Shown here piece after piece: positions 43,301-56,500 of a DNA stretch of 64,000 nt (position 1 is its first letter; each line of letters starts with the position of its first letter). A program made the translations under genes and the position numbers. This DNA is from BQWY01 sp046351095 (GTDB lineage: Bacteria; Nitrospirota; Nitrospiria; Nitrospirales; Nitrospiraceae): positions 1,612,001 through 1,676,000 of the forward strand of contig JAXLZC010000001.1 in assembly GCA_046351095.1 (NCBI GenBank), read 5' to 3'. The notes under the pieces were generated by a model. The model saw only the letters and a program-made list of their open reading frames with translations. It had not been told where the DNA came from and ran no database searches.

Positions 43301-44065
43301 TTAGCCCTCACGCTTCATCTGTTCGGCCGAATGACCAAAAGCAGATGCGCCTGCAGCACCCAACACAGTCGGGGCAAATGTGAGCGGGTTCGTATGGGTC
43401 TTCCCACCGTGGACTTTCGATTGCGTGCCGGTAAACCGAACGTTTTCACCATTCTCCGGCAATTTGATACCCATTTGCTCTCGCACGCGCTTAAAGATTT
43501 GTACGGTCTTCTTCAACTTGAGCGTGTCGGAATCGCGAATGGTCAACATTGCGTCTTCATGGCCCTGCTCGGCACAAATCGCCATCGTGCAACAATTCGT
43601 CCCTGCACGAATCATTTTGAGAGTCAAATTCGCGTAGTGGCAGTGCACACCCACGAAGATACAGGCTTCAATCTTATTGCCCCAAATGGTCAGGTTCGGA
43701 TGGTTCGGATTGATGACCTCTTCCGGATCGATCTTGGGATACTTCGGGCGATAGTCCGGCATGGGGATGATCATGACTTCCGGAATCTGCGCAGCGATTT
43801 CAAGCAACGCCTTCGCCTTTTCGATCGCATGCGCATTCCACGCCCACAACACCATCGGGCCCGGGAAGATCGTGGCATTGGGGCTCGTCAACATTTTCCG
43901 AGCCATTTCCTCAATGACGACATCTTCGTTTGTCTCAAGGAGACCGTAGTATAACCCCTGACCAGGATCAGGCAGGGCTACGCCCAGCTGAGCTGCGGAC
44001 GGCGGATGGAATCCGGCAGGGCCGGGGACAATGATCCGTTCTCTCGTGTCTTGCGTCGTAGCCAC
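43301..44065 (-). CDS. porE: Epsilon-like subunit of the oxidoreductase (CODH beta-like family)
   Basis: This encodes 254 residues taken from GTG 44065, where AGGGGAG lies 5 bases upstream; an ATG at 44086 overlaps the preceding gene and has no site. Conserved-looking parts are GLYYGLLETNEDVVIEEMARK, FPGPMVLWAWN, IPMPDYRPKYPKIDPEEVIN and CIFVGVHCHYANLTLKMIRAG. The sequence resembles proteins annotated as carbon monoxide dehydrogenase beta subunit family, found as a fifth subunit in Aquificae and Nitrospira oxidoreductases. Its biochemical role is not established. It sits between the ferredoxin subunit and porA. Confidence 0.75.
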   Translation of the reverse strand: MATTQDTRERIIVPGPAGFHPPSAAQLGVALPDPGQGLYYGLLETNEDVVIEEMARKMLTSPNATIFPGPMVLWAWNAHAIEKAKALLEIAAQIPEVMIIPMPDYRPKYPKIDPEEVINPNHPNLTIWGNKIEACIFVGVHCHYANLTLKMIRAGTNCCTMAICAEQGHEDAMLTIRDSDTLKLKKTVQIFKRVREQMGIKLPENGENVRFTGTQSKVHGGKTHTNPLTFAPTVLGAAGASAFGHSAEQMKREG

Positions 44066-44085
44066 ACCAACTCCCCTTTCGTGCA

Positions 44086-44409
44086 TTACCCAACGAGCGG
44101 ACTGGTGAGCACTGCGGTCGTCGTCTTCTCACCATAGGTAATGTTATCGGTCAGCGCAGCCTTCGGCAGCTGATCGATCATGATCATCTTGATGGCATTG
44201 TTCTTCGCCATGTTGTCGCAGACCCACACGCATTGCGCGCAGCCCTTGCACCGATCGACCGCCACATACGCCGATCCGTACTTGAAACCCTTATCCTTCC
44301 CCATTTCATCGCTATAGAGAATGGTGTTGGCTTCCGGACAGTACTGCGTACACAGCTTGCAACTTTTTGCTGCGCAAATTTCTACGTCGATATCCGCTAC
44401 GAGGTACAT
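44086..44409 (-). CDS. porD: 2-oxoacid:ferredoxin oxidoreductase delta subunit (ferredoxin-like)
   Basis: This encodes 107 residues with two 4Fe-4S motifs: CAAKSCKLCTQYCPE and CKGCAQCVWVCD. This is the electron-relay subunit that takes electrons between the TPP site and free ferredoxin. The first motif has an extra Cys (ICAAKSCKLC). It lies 9 bases after the gamma gene, so the unit is clearly translated together. The C-terminal 35 residues are not part of the ferredoxin fold. Confidence 0.92.
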   Translation of the reverse strand: MYLVADIDVEICAAKSCKLCTQYCPEANTILYSDEMGKDKGFKYGSAYVAVDRCKGCAQCVWVCDNMAKNNAIKMIMIDQLPKAALTDNITYGEKTTTAVLTSPLVG

Positions 44410-44418
44410 GGGACTCCT

Positions 44419-45135
44419 TTATGCGCTCGCGGCGGCAGCAGGGGCTTCCGCTCGCTTGACGTCCGACGCCGCCCACTTGTTGTCGACAGCGTAATTCCAC
44501 CCTGCCCGCATGACGGCGACATTCTTCTCGATGAGTTCCTGTTTCTTTTTGAACTTACGTTCGACCACGCTATCAAGGGCTGCCGTACCACCGGACACGA
44601 CAAAGCCCTTGCCGAGGAACCGGTCCTTCACGGCTTGCTCAAGACCTGCCATCGTCGTGAGACCGGTAATCGCGCCGATACAGCCCATGAGCGCCATATT
44701 GGTTGCCAAGTCCATACCCGCCACGTCCAAGGAAATCTTGGTCGCAGGGAAATAATAGAGCTTGGCTTTCCGCTCTTCGAGCTCGCGTGCTTGGTCGCGG
44801 TGCAATTTCATCGGCCCGTCGTTATTGATGAGGGCGATTCCCTCTTCCTTCAAGCCGAAGTAGAAGGGCATCGTGTACGACTTGCCGTGCGTGATGACTT
44901 GCGGATGGAAAATAATGATGATGTGAGGGAAGGTGATTTCCCCGATCTCGTAAATGGGCTCGTCGGAAACGCGCACATAGCTCTCGACCGGTGCCATGCG
45001 CTTTTCGGATCCGTAGAACGGCACGATCGTGCTTTCGCCGCCGGCGTTGATCACGGCCGTACTCAGGATGTGAGATCCAGTGACGACACCCTGTCCGCCG
45101 ACGCCAGCCATTCGAATGTTAAAACGCTTTGCCAT
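44419..45135 (-). CDS. porG: 2-oxoacid:ferredoxin oxidoreductase gamma subunit
   Basis: This encodes 238 residues. The gamma-domain signature GVGGQGVVTGSHILSTAVINA is at the N-terminus, with VPFYGSEKRMAPVESYVRVS and later MALMGCIGAITGL. This domain binds CoA and closes the active site. AGGGAGGG precedes the ATG. The C-terminus carries a Ala-rich tail (KRAEAPAAAASA) that may be disordered. It follows the beta subunit by 26 bases. Confidence 0.93.
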   Translation of the reverse strand: MAKRFNIRMAGVGGQGVVTGSHILSTAVINAGGESTIVPFYGSEKRMAPVESYVRVSDEPIYEIGEITFPHIIIIFHPQVITHGKSYTMPFYFGLKEEGIALINNDGPMKLHRDQARELEERKAKLYYFPATKISLDVAGMDLATNMALMGCIGAITGLTTMAGLEQAVKDRFLGKGFVVSGGTAALDSVVERKFKKKQELIEKNVAVMRAGWNYAVDNKWAASDVKRAEAPAAAASA

Positions 45136-45161
45136 GGTCGCCCTCCCTCTGAAACCGTCCG

Positions 45162-46064
45162 TTATGCCTTACCGGGAATCGCCGCTGCAGGAGCTCCAGG
45201 CTTGGGCAAGAACTCTTTGTACCCATATCGCTCAGCCAAGTACTGCTTGGCTTCGTCGCTGATGTATTCGGAGAAGGCATACCGGTCGTTCTCAACATTC
45301 TTCGCGTCTTCCATCACCTTGTCGGTTGGGATGGCGTATTCGATGTTGCACGACGTATAGGCCTGGATATACGTAGATCCCACTTCGCGGGCGATCAAGA
45401 CCGCCTTCTTGATGACGCTCTCGACCCGGCGAGGATTGTTCGGGACGACCGTAGCCACATATGCGCACCCGGCGACCTTGGCCATCTGCACCATGTCCAT
45501 CTTTTCGAACTTCTTGCCGAGCGGGGCCATTTTCAACACGGCACCTCGATTGGTCATGCCGCTCTCTTGGCCACCGGTATTGCCGTACACTTCATTGTCC
45601 AACATGATGGTGGTAAAGCGCTCTTTACGGAACCAGGAGTGCAAGACCTGCTGGAACCCAATGTCCGCCGTTCCACCATCGCCCGCCATGACAACCACAT
45701 CTTTAGGCTTGTCGCCGAAACGAAGACGGAGCCCGCGGGAAAGACCGCTGGCTACGCCGTTTTGGTCACCGTAGTTTCCGTATACGAAGGGGATCGCCGC
45801 CTGCGAGATCGCCAAGCGACCGCATCCGGCCGTGCCGACTGTGATGGTGTCTTCAGGATTGGGGAACGCGATCATCGCCAAGCGGATAAAGAGGGTCATC
45901 GCGCAACCGGCGCACATCGGATGCTCTTCAAGGACTTCTTTGAAGGCACCCATCTGCGAGACCGTCACCTTCTTTCCAAAGGGGCCGTGCTCCACCATAT
46001 CCCGATATTCTTTGGGCATGAACTTTTCAAACCCACCGGTGAATTTGACGTAATCGAGACTCAT
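45162..46064 (-). CDS. porB: 2-oxoacid:ferredoxin oxidoreductase beta subunit (TPP-binding)
   Basis: This encodes 300 residues with AAGGAGG 9 bases before the ATG. The thiamine-diphosphate motif starts at AGDGGTADIGFQQVLHSW and ends at LDNEVYGNTGGQESG. Cys residues in HPMCAGCAMTL and TAGCGR fit the 4Fe-4S ligands of the beta subunit. It is the first gene of the operon and directly follows a good promoter. The C-terminal region (KEFLPKPGAPAAAIPGKA) is Pro/Ala-rich. Confidence 0.94.
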   Translation of the reverse strand: MSLDYVKFTGGFEKFMPKEYRDMVEHGPFGKKVTVSQMGAFKEVLEEHPMCAGCAMTLFIRLAMIAFPNPEDTITVGTAGCGRLAISQAAIPFVYGNYGDQNGVASGLSRGLRLRFGDKPKDVVVMAGDGGTADIGFQQVLHSWFRKERFTTIMLDNEVYGNTGGQESGMTNRGAVLKMAPLGKKFEKMDMVQMAKVAGCAYVATVVPNNPRRVESVIKKAVLIAREVGSTYIQAYTSCNIEYAIPTDKVMEDAKNVENDRYAFSEYISDEAKQYLAERYGYKEFLPKPGAPAAAIPGKA

Positions 46065-46211
46065 GGATGGAACCTCCTTATGTAGTTCGCTTCGCAGGGC
46101 GAGGCGACGGTACTCCGTGACACATCCAAACGACAGCAGCGTGGGCGCAAGTGCAGACTCTGTGGCACGAAAAACGCGAGGTGTGCATTAGTACAGAATC
46201 AAACGGCGCGC

Positions 46212-46241
46212 AGTCTAACAAAGGTAAAAAAAAACTGTCAA
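46212..46241 (-). promoter_or_regulatory. Promoter of the oxidoreductase operon
   Basis: On the minus strand, TTGACA (46236-46241) is perfect. An 18-base spacer follows, with a run of nine T, then TAGACT (46212-46217). The predicted start near 46204 gives a leader of about 140 bases before porB. The T-tract may bend DNA or aid activation. Confidence 0.65.
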
Positions 46242-46447
46242 CGCAACCGGCCCGCCACCGCTTCCATCAAAGCGGTGGAAGTGTATAATTTTCCTCAGAT
46301 TCATTGCAAACTTTCAGAAGGCCCACACAATTTGATAGAAGGCCTACCACACTCTTCACGGATAGGCCGTTGGTACTACGCGCTTACAATTTCAAGCATG
46401 GGATGGAAGCCGCGTGCCGAGAGGGGCGATCAAATTCCACTCGTAAA

Positions 46448-46475
46448 TTGCTCATACTCAAGAAACCGGTATACA
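46448..46475 (+). promoter_or_regulatory. Promoter for the MetV-like/queF pair, possibly leaderless
   Basis: TTGCTC (46448-46453), a 16-base spacer and TATACA (46470-46475). Transcription would begin near 46482, only about 3 bases before the ATG at 46485. Confidence 0.45.
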
Positions 46476-46484
46476 CTCCCGCCC

Positions 46485-46757
46485 ATGCCTATTCGTGTAC
46501 ACATTCAGCTGAGCCAAGATGCATCGCCGGACGAAGAGTCGCAGGCCGACCGCCGGATGGGCGGGGTCCATAACCGTCCGCCATCTCCCGACGGATCGCC
46601 GAAATCGGAATGTCCGAAGTTTATGAGCCACGGTCCCTGTGGAGGCGTGCGAAAAGGCGGGCTCTGCGAAGTGTACCCAGAGATGAAATGCCCCTGGGTT
46701 GCGATGTATCTCAAATTGGAATCGATCGGCCAAACGGAGTGGATGACGCAACTATGA
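46485..46757 (+). CDS. MetV-like mini-protein (MTHFR C-terminal Cys-rich domain)
   Basis: This encodes 90 residues. The second half matches the Cys-rich C-terminal domain found with methylenetetrahydrofolate reductases (MetV): ECPKFMSHGPCGGVRKGGLC, then EVYPEMKCPWVAMY, with four Cys that could bind a metal or iron-sulfur cluster. The first half (PDEESQADRRMGG) is polar and disordered-looking. In acetogens MetV partners MetF; no metF is in the window. The stop overlaps the queF start by four bases (ATGA), so the two are translated together. No ribosome binding site is visible, in keeping with a leaderless message. Confidence 0.65.
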   Translation: MPIRVHIQLSQDASPDEESQADRRMGGVHNRPPSPDGSPKSECPKFMSHGPCGGVRKGGLCEVYPEMKCPWVAMYLKLESIGQTEWMTQL

Positions 46758-47155
46758 GCCCGCGCAAAACAACGTCACTCGGCTACAACAGCCGCCATGC
46801 CAAGAGCGGGATCGATGCAAAACTCCCGCGCATTGAAACCTTCCCGAATCAATACCGAGGGTACGAGATCACCATTGATATTCCGGAATACACCGCCATT
46901 TGCCCCAAGACAGGGCTCCCCGATTTCGGCACCATCACCCTCACCTACACGCCCGACAAATCCTGCCTCGAACTCAAATCCCTGAAGCTCTACATCTACG
47001 CCTATCGAAACCTCGGTATCTTCTACGAGAATGCCGTCAACAAAATCCTCGACGACCTTGTCGCCTCGTGCAAACCGATCAAGGCGACCGTCCGCGGCCA
47101 ATTCACTGCTCGCGGCGGTCTCAGCTCCACCATAGAAGCGCGTTACCCTCGCTAA
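46754..47155 (+). CDS. queF: NADPH-dependent 7-cyano-7-deazaguanine reductase
   Basis: This encodes 133 residues, the short single-domain QueF type. It reduces preQ0 to preQ1 in queuosine synthesis. The conserved parts are ETFPNQY-type start, TAICPKTGLPDFGTI (catalytic Cys), the QueF motif ESKSLKLY-like LELKSLKLYIYAYRNLGIFYE and the C-terminal strand RGQFTARGG. The start ATG overlaps the stop of the MetV-like gene. The folE and PTPS-type genes near 17 kb could supply earlier intermediates. Confidence 0.94.
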   Translation: MSPRKTTSLGYNSRHAKSGIDAKLPRIETFPNQYRGYEITIDIPEYTAICPKTGLPDFGTITLTYTPDKSCLELKSLKLYIYAYRNLGIFYENAVNKILDDLVASCKPIKATVRGQFTARGGLSSTIEARYPR

Positions 47156-47368
47156 CAGATTGCCCACCGACATTAACCGCGCTACCAGCGGTCCCCTCAC
47201 TTCATAAATCCGATAATCCACGGGCATTGCTCTCGGCAGCCCTGACGGGGTTGCCTTCATACGTGCCCTCACTCCTCCTTATTCAGACCTCGCACATCTT
47301 CCCCATGGGCTATGCAACTCCTTAAGAATCAGCCGCATTTTACCGATAGGATCCCGAGGTGATTTGCG

Positions 47369-48514
47369 ATGTTGATAGAAACCTATTCATTCCCAGCGTC
47401 TGCTGCACAACCAAACGCACTGCGTACGGCGATCCCCGATTCCCCGCACACGCTCATTCTGTTGTTCGGCCCATCTGACGCACTCGATGCCCCGGAGCGC
47501 GTGAGCACGCTGCTCTCGTCCTATCCTCACGCGCTTGCACTCGGATGTTCAACAGCAGGGGAAATTCTTGGCCAGCGCATCTCCGATCGAACCTATTCCG
47601 TCGGGATAATCCACTTTGAACGTTCCCAACTTCGGATAACTTCGGCGTGCGTAACGGACGCGAGCGCATCCTATAGAGCAGGCGAGCAAATCGCGGCGAA
47701 TCTTGCCGCCCCCGATCTCCGCCTAGTCCTCGTCCTTTCCGACGGCCTCGTGGTCAATGGCAGCGCGTTAGTCGCAGGACTCAATGCCGGACTTCCCCCT
47801 TCCGTGGTTGTGTCGGGTGGACTGGCGGCAGACGGAGACCGCTTCCAACGCACCTGGGTCCTGAAAGACCGGCGTCCTGTGCAACAGCATGTGACCGCGG
47901 TGGGGATCTACGGCGCCGCCCTGCGTGTGGGACACGGCTCGAAAGGCGGTTGGGACAACTTTGGGCCGGAACGTCGAGTCACCAAATCCCGTGACAATGT
48001 GCTGTACGAATTGGACGACAAACCAGCGTTGCAGTTGTACAAGGAATATCTCGGAGAACGTGCGGCAGGCTTACCGGCGACAGGCCTCCTTTTTCCGCTC
48101 GCACTCCGAGAAAGCAGCGGCCACACCAAACAAGTCGTCCGAACGATCTTAGCCGTCGACGAATCCGCCCAGTCCCTGACCTTCGCCGGCAACATCCCAG
48201 AGGGGCACCTGGCCCAACTGATGCGCGCGAACTTCGATCGATTGATCACGGGCGCCGCAGACGCGGCGCTGGCCGCTAAAACCTCGCACGCCACACCGGT
48301 GGGACCAATTCTGACACTGGCGATCAGCTGTGTCGGCCGACGCCTCATCCTTGGCGAACGCGCAGAGGAGGAAATCGAAGCCACCCAGAGCGCGCTCCCG
48401 GCGGATACCTCGCAGATCGGATTTTATTCGTACGGCGAAATTTCGCCGTTCACGACCGGTCAATGCCACCTCCACAATCAGACCATGACCCTCACGACGA
48501 TCGGCGAGGCGTAG
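47369..48514 (+). CDS. FIST domain sensory protein
   Basis: This encodes 381 residues. FIST_N and FIST_C domains are putative small-ligand sensors, suggested to bind amino-acid-like compounds. Seen here are ALALGCSTAGEILGQRISDR, VLVLSDGLVVNGSALVAG, VVSGGLAADGDRF, and the C-terminal ALAISCVGRRLILGERAEEE with IGFYSYGEISPF. There is no membrane helix, so it is cytoplasmic. GAGGTG lies before the ATG. Its stop is 6 bases before the start of a very large hybrid kinase, so it is almost certainly the sensor partner of that kinase. Confidence 0.88.
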   Translation: MLIETYSFPASAAQPNALRTAIPDSPHTLILLFGPSDALDAPERVSTLLSSYPHALALGCSTAGEILGQRISDRTYSVGIIHFERSQLRITSACVTDASASYRAGEQIAANLAAPDLRLVLVLSDGLVVNGSALVAGLNAGLPPSVVVSGGLAADGDRFQRTWVLKDRRPVQQHVTAVGIYGAALRVGHGSKGGWDNFGPERRVTKSRDNVLYELDDKPALQLYKEYLGERAAGLPATGLLFPLALRESSGHTKQVVRTILAVDESAQSLTFAGNIPEGHLAQLMRANFDRLITGAADAALAAKTSHATPVGPILTLAISCVGRRLILGERAEEEIEATQSALPADTSQIGFYSYGEISPFTTGQCHLHNQTMTLTTIGEA

Positions 48515-48520
48515 GCGACA

Positions 48521-53401
<4,881 letters not shown>

Positions 53402-53483
53402 GTACTATCTACCAGCGTCGCCCCCTGTCCTCCAGACACCAGCTCTCCACGCCAGCCGGGATACGTTCAATTCGGCAATTTCC

Positions 53484-53511
53484 TTGCGCCTCCCTCATGC
53501 TGGTGTAAGAT
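53484..53511 (+). promoter_or_regulatory. Probable promoter of receptor 1
   Basis: TTGCGC (53484-53489), a 16-base spacer and TAAGAT (53506-53511) lie 63 bases before the start at 53574. A similar but weaker arrangement (TTGCCT 56416-56421, 16 bases, TAGGCT 56438-56443) precedes the second receptor. Confidence 0.4.
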
Positions 53512-53573
53512 TTTTGGCGAGACGCTCGAGATCGTCAGCCGCCTCATCGGATGAGGCGTCGAAGGAGTTCCGC

Positions 53574-55673
53574 ATGGATGCACCCGGCTCGCTTCCCCGC
53601 CCAGACTACGAAAGAACATATACGTACAAACCAACGGCCCTTTTGTCCCTTGGCCTAGTCCTTATGCTGCTGTCCCTCGGGACGCCGTGGCTCTCCACCG
53701 CCCGGGCCGCCAATCAAGTCCCGACGGACGGCACGACCGAACAGTTACCCGAACTCTCGCTCGAACAATTGATGTCGGTCCAGGTCACCTCCGTCGAAAA
53801 ACAGGCCCAACCGCTGGCGCACGCCGCCGCCGCAGTTTTCGTCATCACGAATGAAGACATCCGTCGGTCCGGCGTCACCACCATCCCGGAAGCCCTTCGG
53901 ATGGCGCCGGGTTTACAAGTGGCGCGTATCGACTCTCACCGCTGGGCACTTACCTCGCGCGGCTTCAACGGCGAGTTCGGCAACAAACTCTTGGTCCTCA
54001 TGGATGGGCGCACGATCTACACACCGCTGTTTTCGGGCGTGTTCTGGGACGCCCAGGACACGGTGCTCGAAGACATCGACCGGATCGAGGTGATCCGCGG
54101 CCCAGGTGCCGCACTCTGGGGCGCCAATGCCGTCAACGGCGTCATCAACATCATCACAAAACAAGCCAAGGATACGCAGGGCCTGCTCGCGTCGGCTGGA
54201 GCCGGCACGGAAGAACGTGGCTTCGCGACTTTGCGCTACGGCGGATCGCTCGGCAGCGACACCCACTTTCGCCTCTACGCCAAACATTTCGAACGTGACG
54301 ATCTACTCCGTGCCAACGGCACGAACGCATCCGACAGTTGGCGGCAAACACGCGCCGGATTCCGTGCCGACTCAAGCCTCTCGGCACAGGACAACCTGAC
54401 CGTCCAAGGCGACTACTACAACGGAAAAACCGGAATCGAGATCAGCGAACCGCTGTTGACGCCACCGTTCACTCGACAGGCCCTGGGGAGCACTCAACTC
54501 TCCGGCGCACATGCACTGGCGCGCTGGACCCATACCTTTTCTGATAGCTCCACGTTGATCGTGCAGAGCTACATCGACCATACCAGGCGGGAAAACATCG
54601 CCTTCACCGAACATCGCACGACGTACGACCTCGATCTCCAACATTCCTTCCGCATGGGCTCACGACACCAGTTCCTGTGGGGCGTGGGGTACCGCTATAC
54701 CGAGGACCGCATCGCCAGTTCACCGACCATCATCATCAACCCCGGCCAACGCGGCGTGAACCTCTTCAGTGGATTCGCGCAAGACTCCATTACGCTGGTT
54801 CCCGATCGCCTCACGTTTATTGCGGGCAGCAAGATCGAGCACAACGACTATACCGGCTGGGTCGTCCAACCGAGCGGGCGACTCCGCTGGACTCCTACCG
54901 ACAGCCTGACATTCTGGGGGGCCGTCTCAAAAGGGTTCCGCACCCCTTCGCGCATCGAGGACGATGGACGCGTGAACTCCCAATCGATTCCGCCGAACGG
55001 AGTCTTTCCAGGCTCCCCCGTCGGACTGGCCGCCCTCATCGGAAACCGCGATTTCGGCAACGAATCGATGAACGCATTCGAACTTGGGGGGCGTGCCCAG
55101 CTCAACGACCGTCTGTCGATCGACATCGCCGGTTTCTACAACCACTACGATCGCCTGCGAACGCTCGAGCGAGGAACTCCGACGTTGGAATTGACGCCGC
55201 TCCCTCCGCATCTCCTTGTGCCGCTGCACGTGCGAAACCTCGGACATGCAGAAACACGGGGCGTAGAAATTTCGCTGGACTGGCGGCCGTTGGACTGGTG
55301 GCGCCTCCAGCCGTCCTATACGTATTTGCACATGCGGCTGTCGGACTCTCCCAGCATTGATACCACGCTGCAGCAAATCCCCGGCGAAAATCCGCAACAT
55401 CAGGTCTCCATGCGCTCATTGATGCATTTGCCGGGCAATATGGAATTCGACCTCTGGGGTCGCTACGTCAGCGCGCTCTCGTCGATGGGCGTGCCGAGTT
55501 ACGTGAACCTCGACTCACGTATCGCCTGGACACCCATGCCGCAGCTGGAATTGGCGTTGATCGGACAAAATCTTTTGGATTCGCAGCGAGCCGAATTTAA
55601 GGCCAGCCTGGTTCCACAGGCCCAAGCCGAGGTGCAGCGGGGCGTTTTTCTGAAAGCGACCTGGCGGTACTAA
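53574..55673 (+). CDS. TonB-dependent receptor 1
   Basis: This encodes 699 residues from the ATG at 53574 (AAGGAG 7 bases upstream). A signal peptide with a long hydrophilic N-region ends near STARA-ANQ. The plug domain shows SLEQLMSVQVTSVEK (TonB-box-like region), FVITNEDIRRSGVTTIPEAL, ARGFN-type LTSRGFNGEFGNKLLVLMDG and VIRGPGAALWGANAVNGVIN. The 22-strand barrel follows and ends in FLKATWRY (terminal Tyr). Such receptors import siderophores or other ligands, or act as surface sensors. The yfiR-like gene follows 17 bases later, suggesting a sensing role. Confidence 0.93.
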   Translation: MDAPGSLPRPDYERTYTYKPTALLSLGLVLMLLSLGTPWLSTARAANQVPTDGTTEQLPELSLEQLMSVQVTSVEKQAQPLAHAAAAVFVITNEDIRRSGVTTIPEALRMAPGLQVARIDSHRWALTSRGFNGEFGNKLLVLMDGRTIYTPLFSGVFWDAQDTVLEDIDRIEVIRGPGAALWGANAVNGVINIITKQAKDTQGLLASAGAGTEERGFATLRYGGSLGSDTHFRLYAKHFERDDLLRANGTNASDSWRQTRAGFRADSSLSAQDNLTVQGDYYNGKTGIEISEPLLTPPFTRQALGSTQLSGAHALARWTHTFSDSSTLIVQSYIDHTRRENIAFTEHRTTYDLDLQHSFRMGSRHQFLWGVGYRYTEDRIASSPTIIINPGQRGVNLFSGFAQDSITLVPDRLTFIAGSKIEHNDYTGWVVQPSGRLRWTPTDSLTFWGAVSKGFRTPSRIEDDGRVNSQSIPPNGVFPGSPVGLAALIGNRDFGNESMNAFELGGRAQLNDRLSIDIAGFYNHYDRLRTLERGTPTLELTPLPPHLLVPLHVRNLGHAETRGVEISLDWRPLDWWRLQPSYTYLHMRLSDSPSIDTTLQQIPGENPQHQVSMRSLMHLPGNMEFDLWGRYVSALSSMGVPSYVNLDSRIAWTPMPQLELALIGQNLLDSQRAEFKASLVPQAQAEVQRGVFLKATWRY

Positions 55674-55690
55674 GTCCGCACGACATCACG

Positions 55691-56287
55691 ATGGCGGGAC
55701 GAATCAGACAGCGCTTCCGGCGCGTCACGTGGGGACGACCGACGGCCACACTCCCGGCAGTCGTGCTGACACTCGTCTGCACGCTATCGCCCAGCACCAC
55801 GGTCCAGGCTCTGGAGTCGGGACACTCTGCCGAATACCTGTTGAAAGCCGCGTTCCTGTACAACATCGCCAAATTCATCGACTGGCCGGACGCGGAATCG
55901 GCCCCAGCCAATGCCCCTCTCTCGGTGTGCATGACGGGTGATGCCTTCGGCAGCACCATCGACAGTATTGCAGGAAAATCCGTGCAGGGTCGCCCCGTCG
56001 TCATCAAACATACTCCCAATCTGCAGGACGCACGCGACTGCCACATCCTCTTTGTCGAAACGAACTATCCGCGACGCGCCGACGAATTTTTAGAGGCCGT
56101 GAGCGGGAGACCCGTCTTGACCGTGTGCGACCGCCCGGACTGCGCCCAGCAGGGCGTCATGATTAACCTGCAGAAGCGCGAGGACAAGATCAGCATCGAG
56201 TTAAACCTCGACGCCGCCCAACGTGCCCATCTCAAACTCAGCTCGCAGCTGATCAAACTCGCTCGACTGGTCGGACCGAGGTCCTAA
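55691..56287 (+). CDS. YfiR-like periplasmic protein 1 (DUF4154)
   Basis: This encodes 198 residues. After a signal peptide ending near TVQA, the DUF4154/YfiR pattern follows: EYLLKAAFLYNIAKFIDWPD, SVCMTGDAFGSTID, VVIKHTPNLQDARDCHILFV, RPVLTVCDRPDCAQQGVMIN and NLDAAQRAHLKLSSQLIKLA. YfiR is a periplasmic repressor of the diguanylate cyclase YfiN. Here no cyclase is directly adjacent; the nearest candidate partner is the CHASE8-like kinase at 59217. Cys residues in CDRPDC could form a redox-sensitive disulfide, as in YfiR. Confidence 0.9.
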   Translation: MAGRIRQRFRRVTWGRPTATLPAVVLTLVCTLSPSTTVQALESGHSAEYLLKAAFLYNIAKFIDWPDAESAPANAPLSVCMTGDAFGSTIDSIAGKSVQGRPVVIKHTPNLQDARDCHILFVETNYPRRADEFLEAVSGRPVLTVCDRPDCAQQGVMINLQKREDKISIELNLDAAQRAHLKLSSQLIKLARLVGPRS

Positions 56288-56500
56288 GCCCGCTCTCCGC
56301 CCCTTGGCGTCGCAGTCACCTCCCCTCACACCGCAACCCCGCGCGCACGGCTACCTAGCGGTGCACGCAGCCATCCAGACACGAAGCCAACTCAACTACG
56401 TAAACAACAATTGTTTTGCCTCCACTGCGATCTCATGTAGGCTGGCGAAGTGGGCCCCTGCAAGCCCATGTAGACTTCATATAAGGAGAAATAGGATCGC

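Larger units (their letters stand above)
46065..46484. other. 420-base intergenic region between divergent operons
   Basis: It contains the minus-strand promoter of the oxidoreductase operon (46212-46241), a nine-A tract inside its spacer, an 8-base-pair hairpin CCACCGCT/AGCGGTGG (46255-46278), a TATAAT at 46284-46289 without a matching -35, and the plus-strand promoter at 46448-46475. Frames that run through it are in-frame extensions of the 46485 gene without family similarity. No extra gene is supported. Confidence 0.5.
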
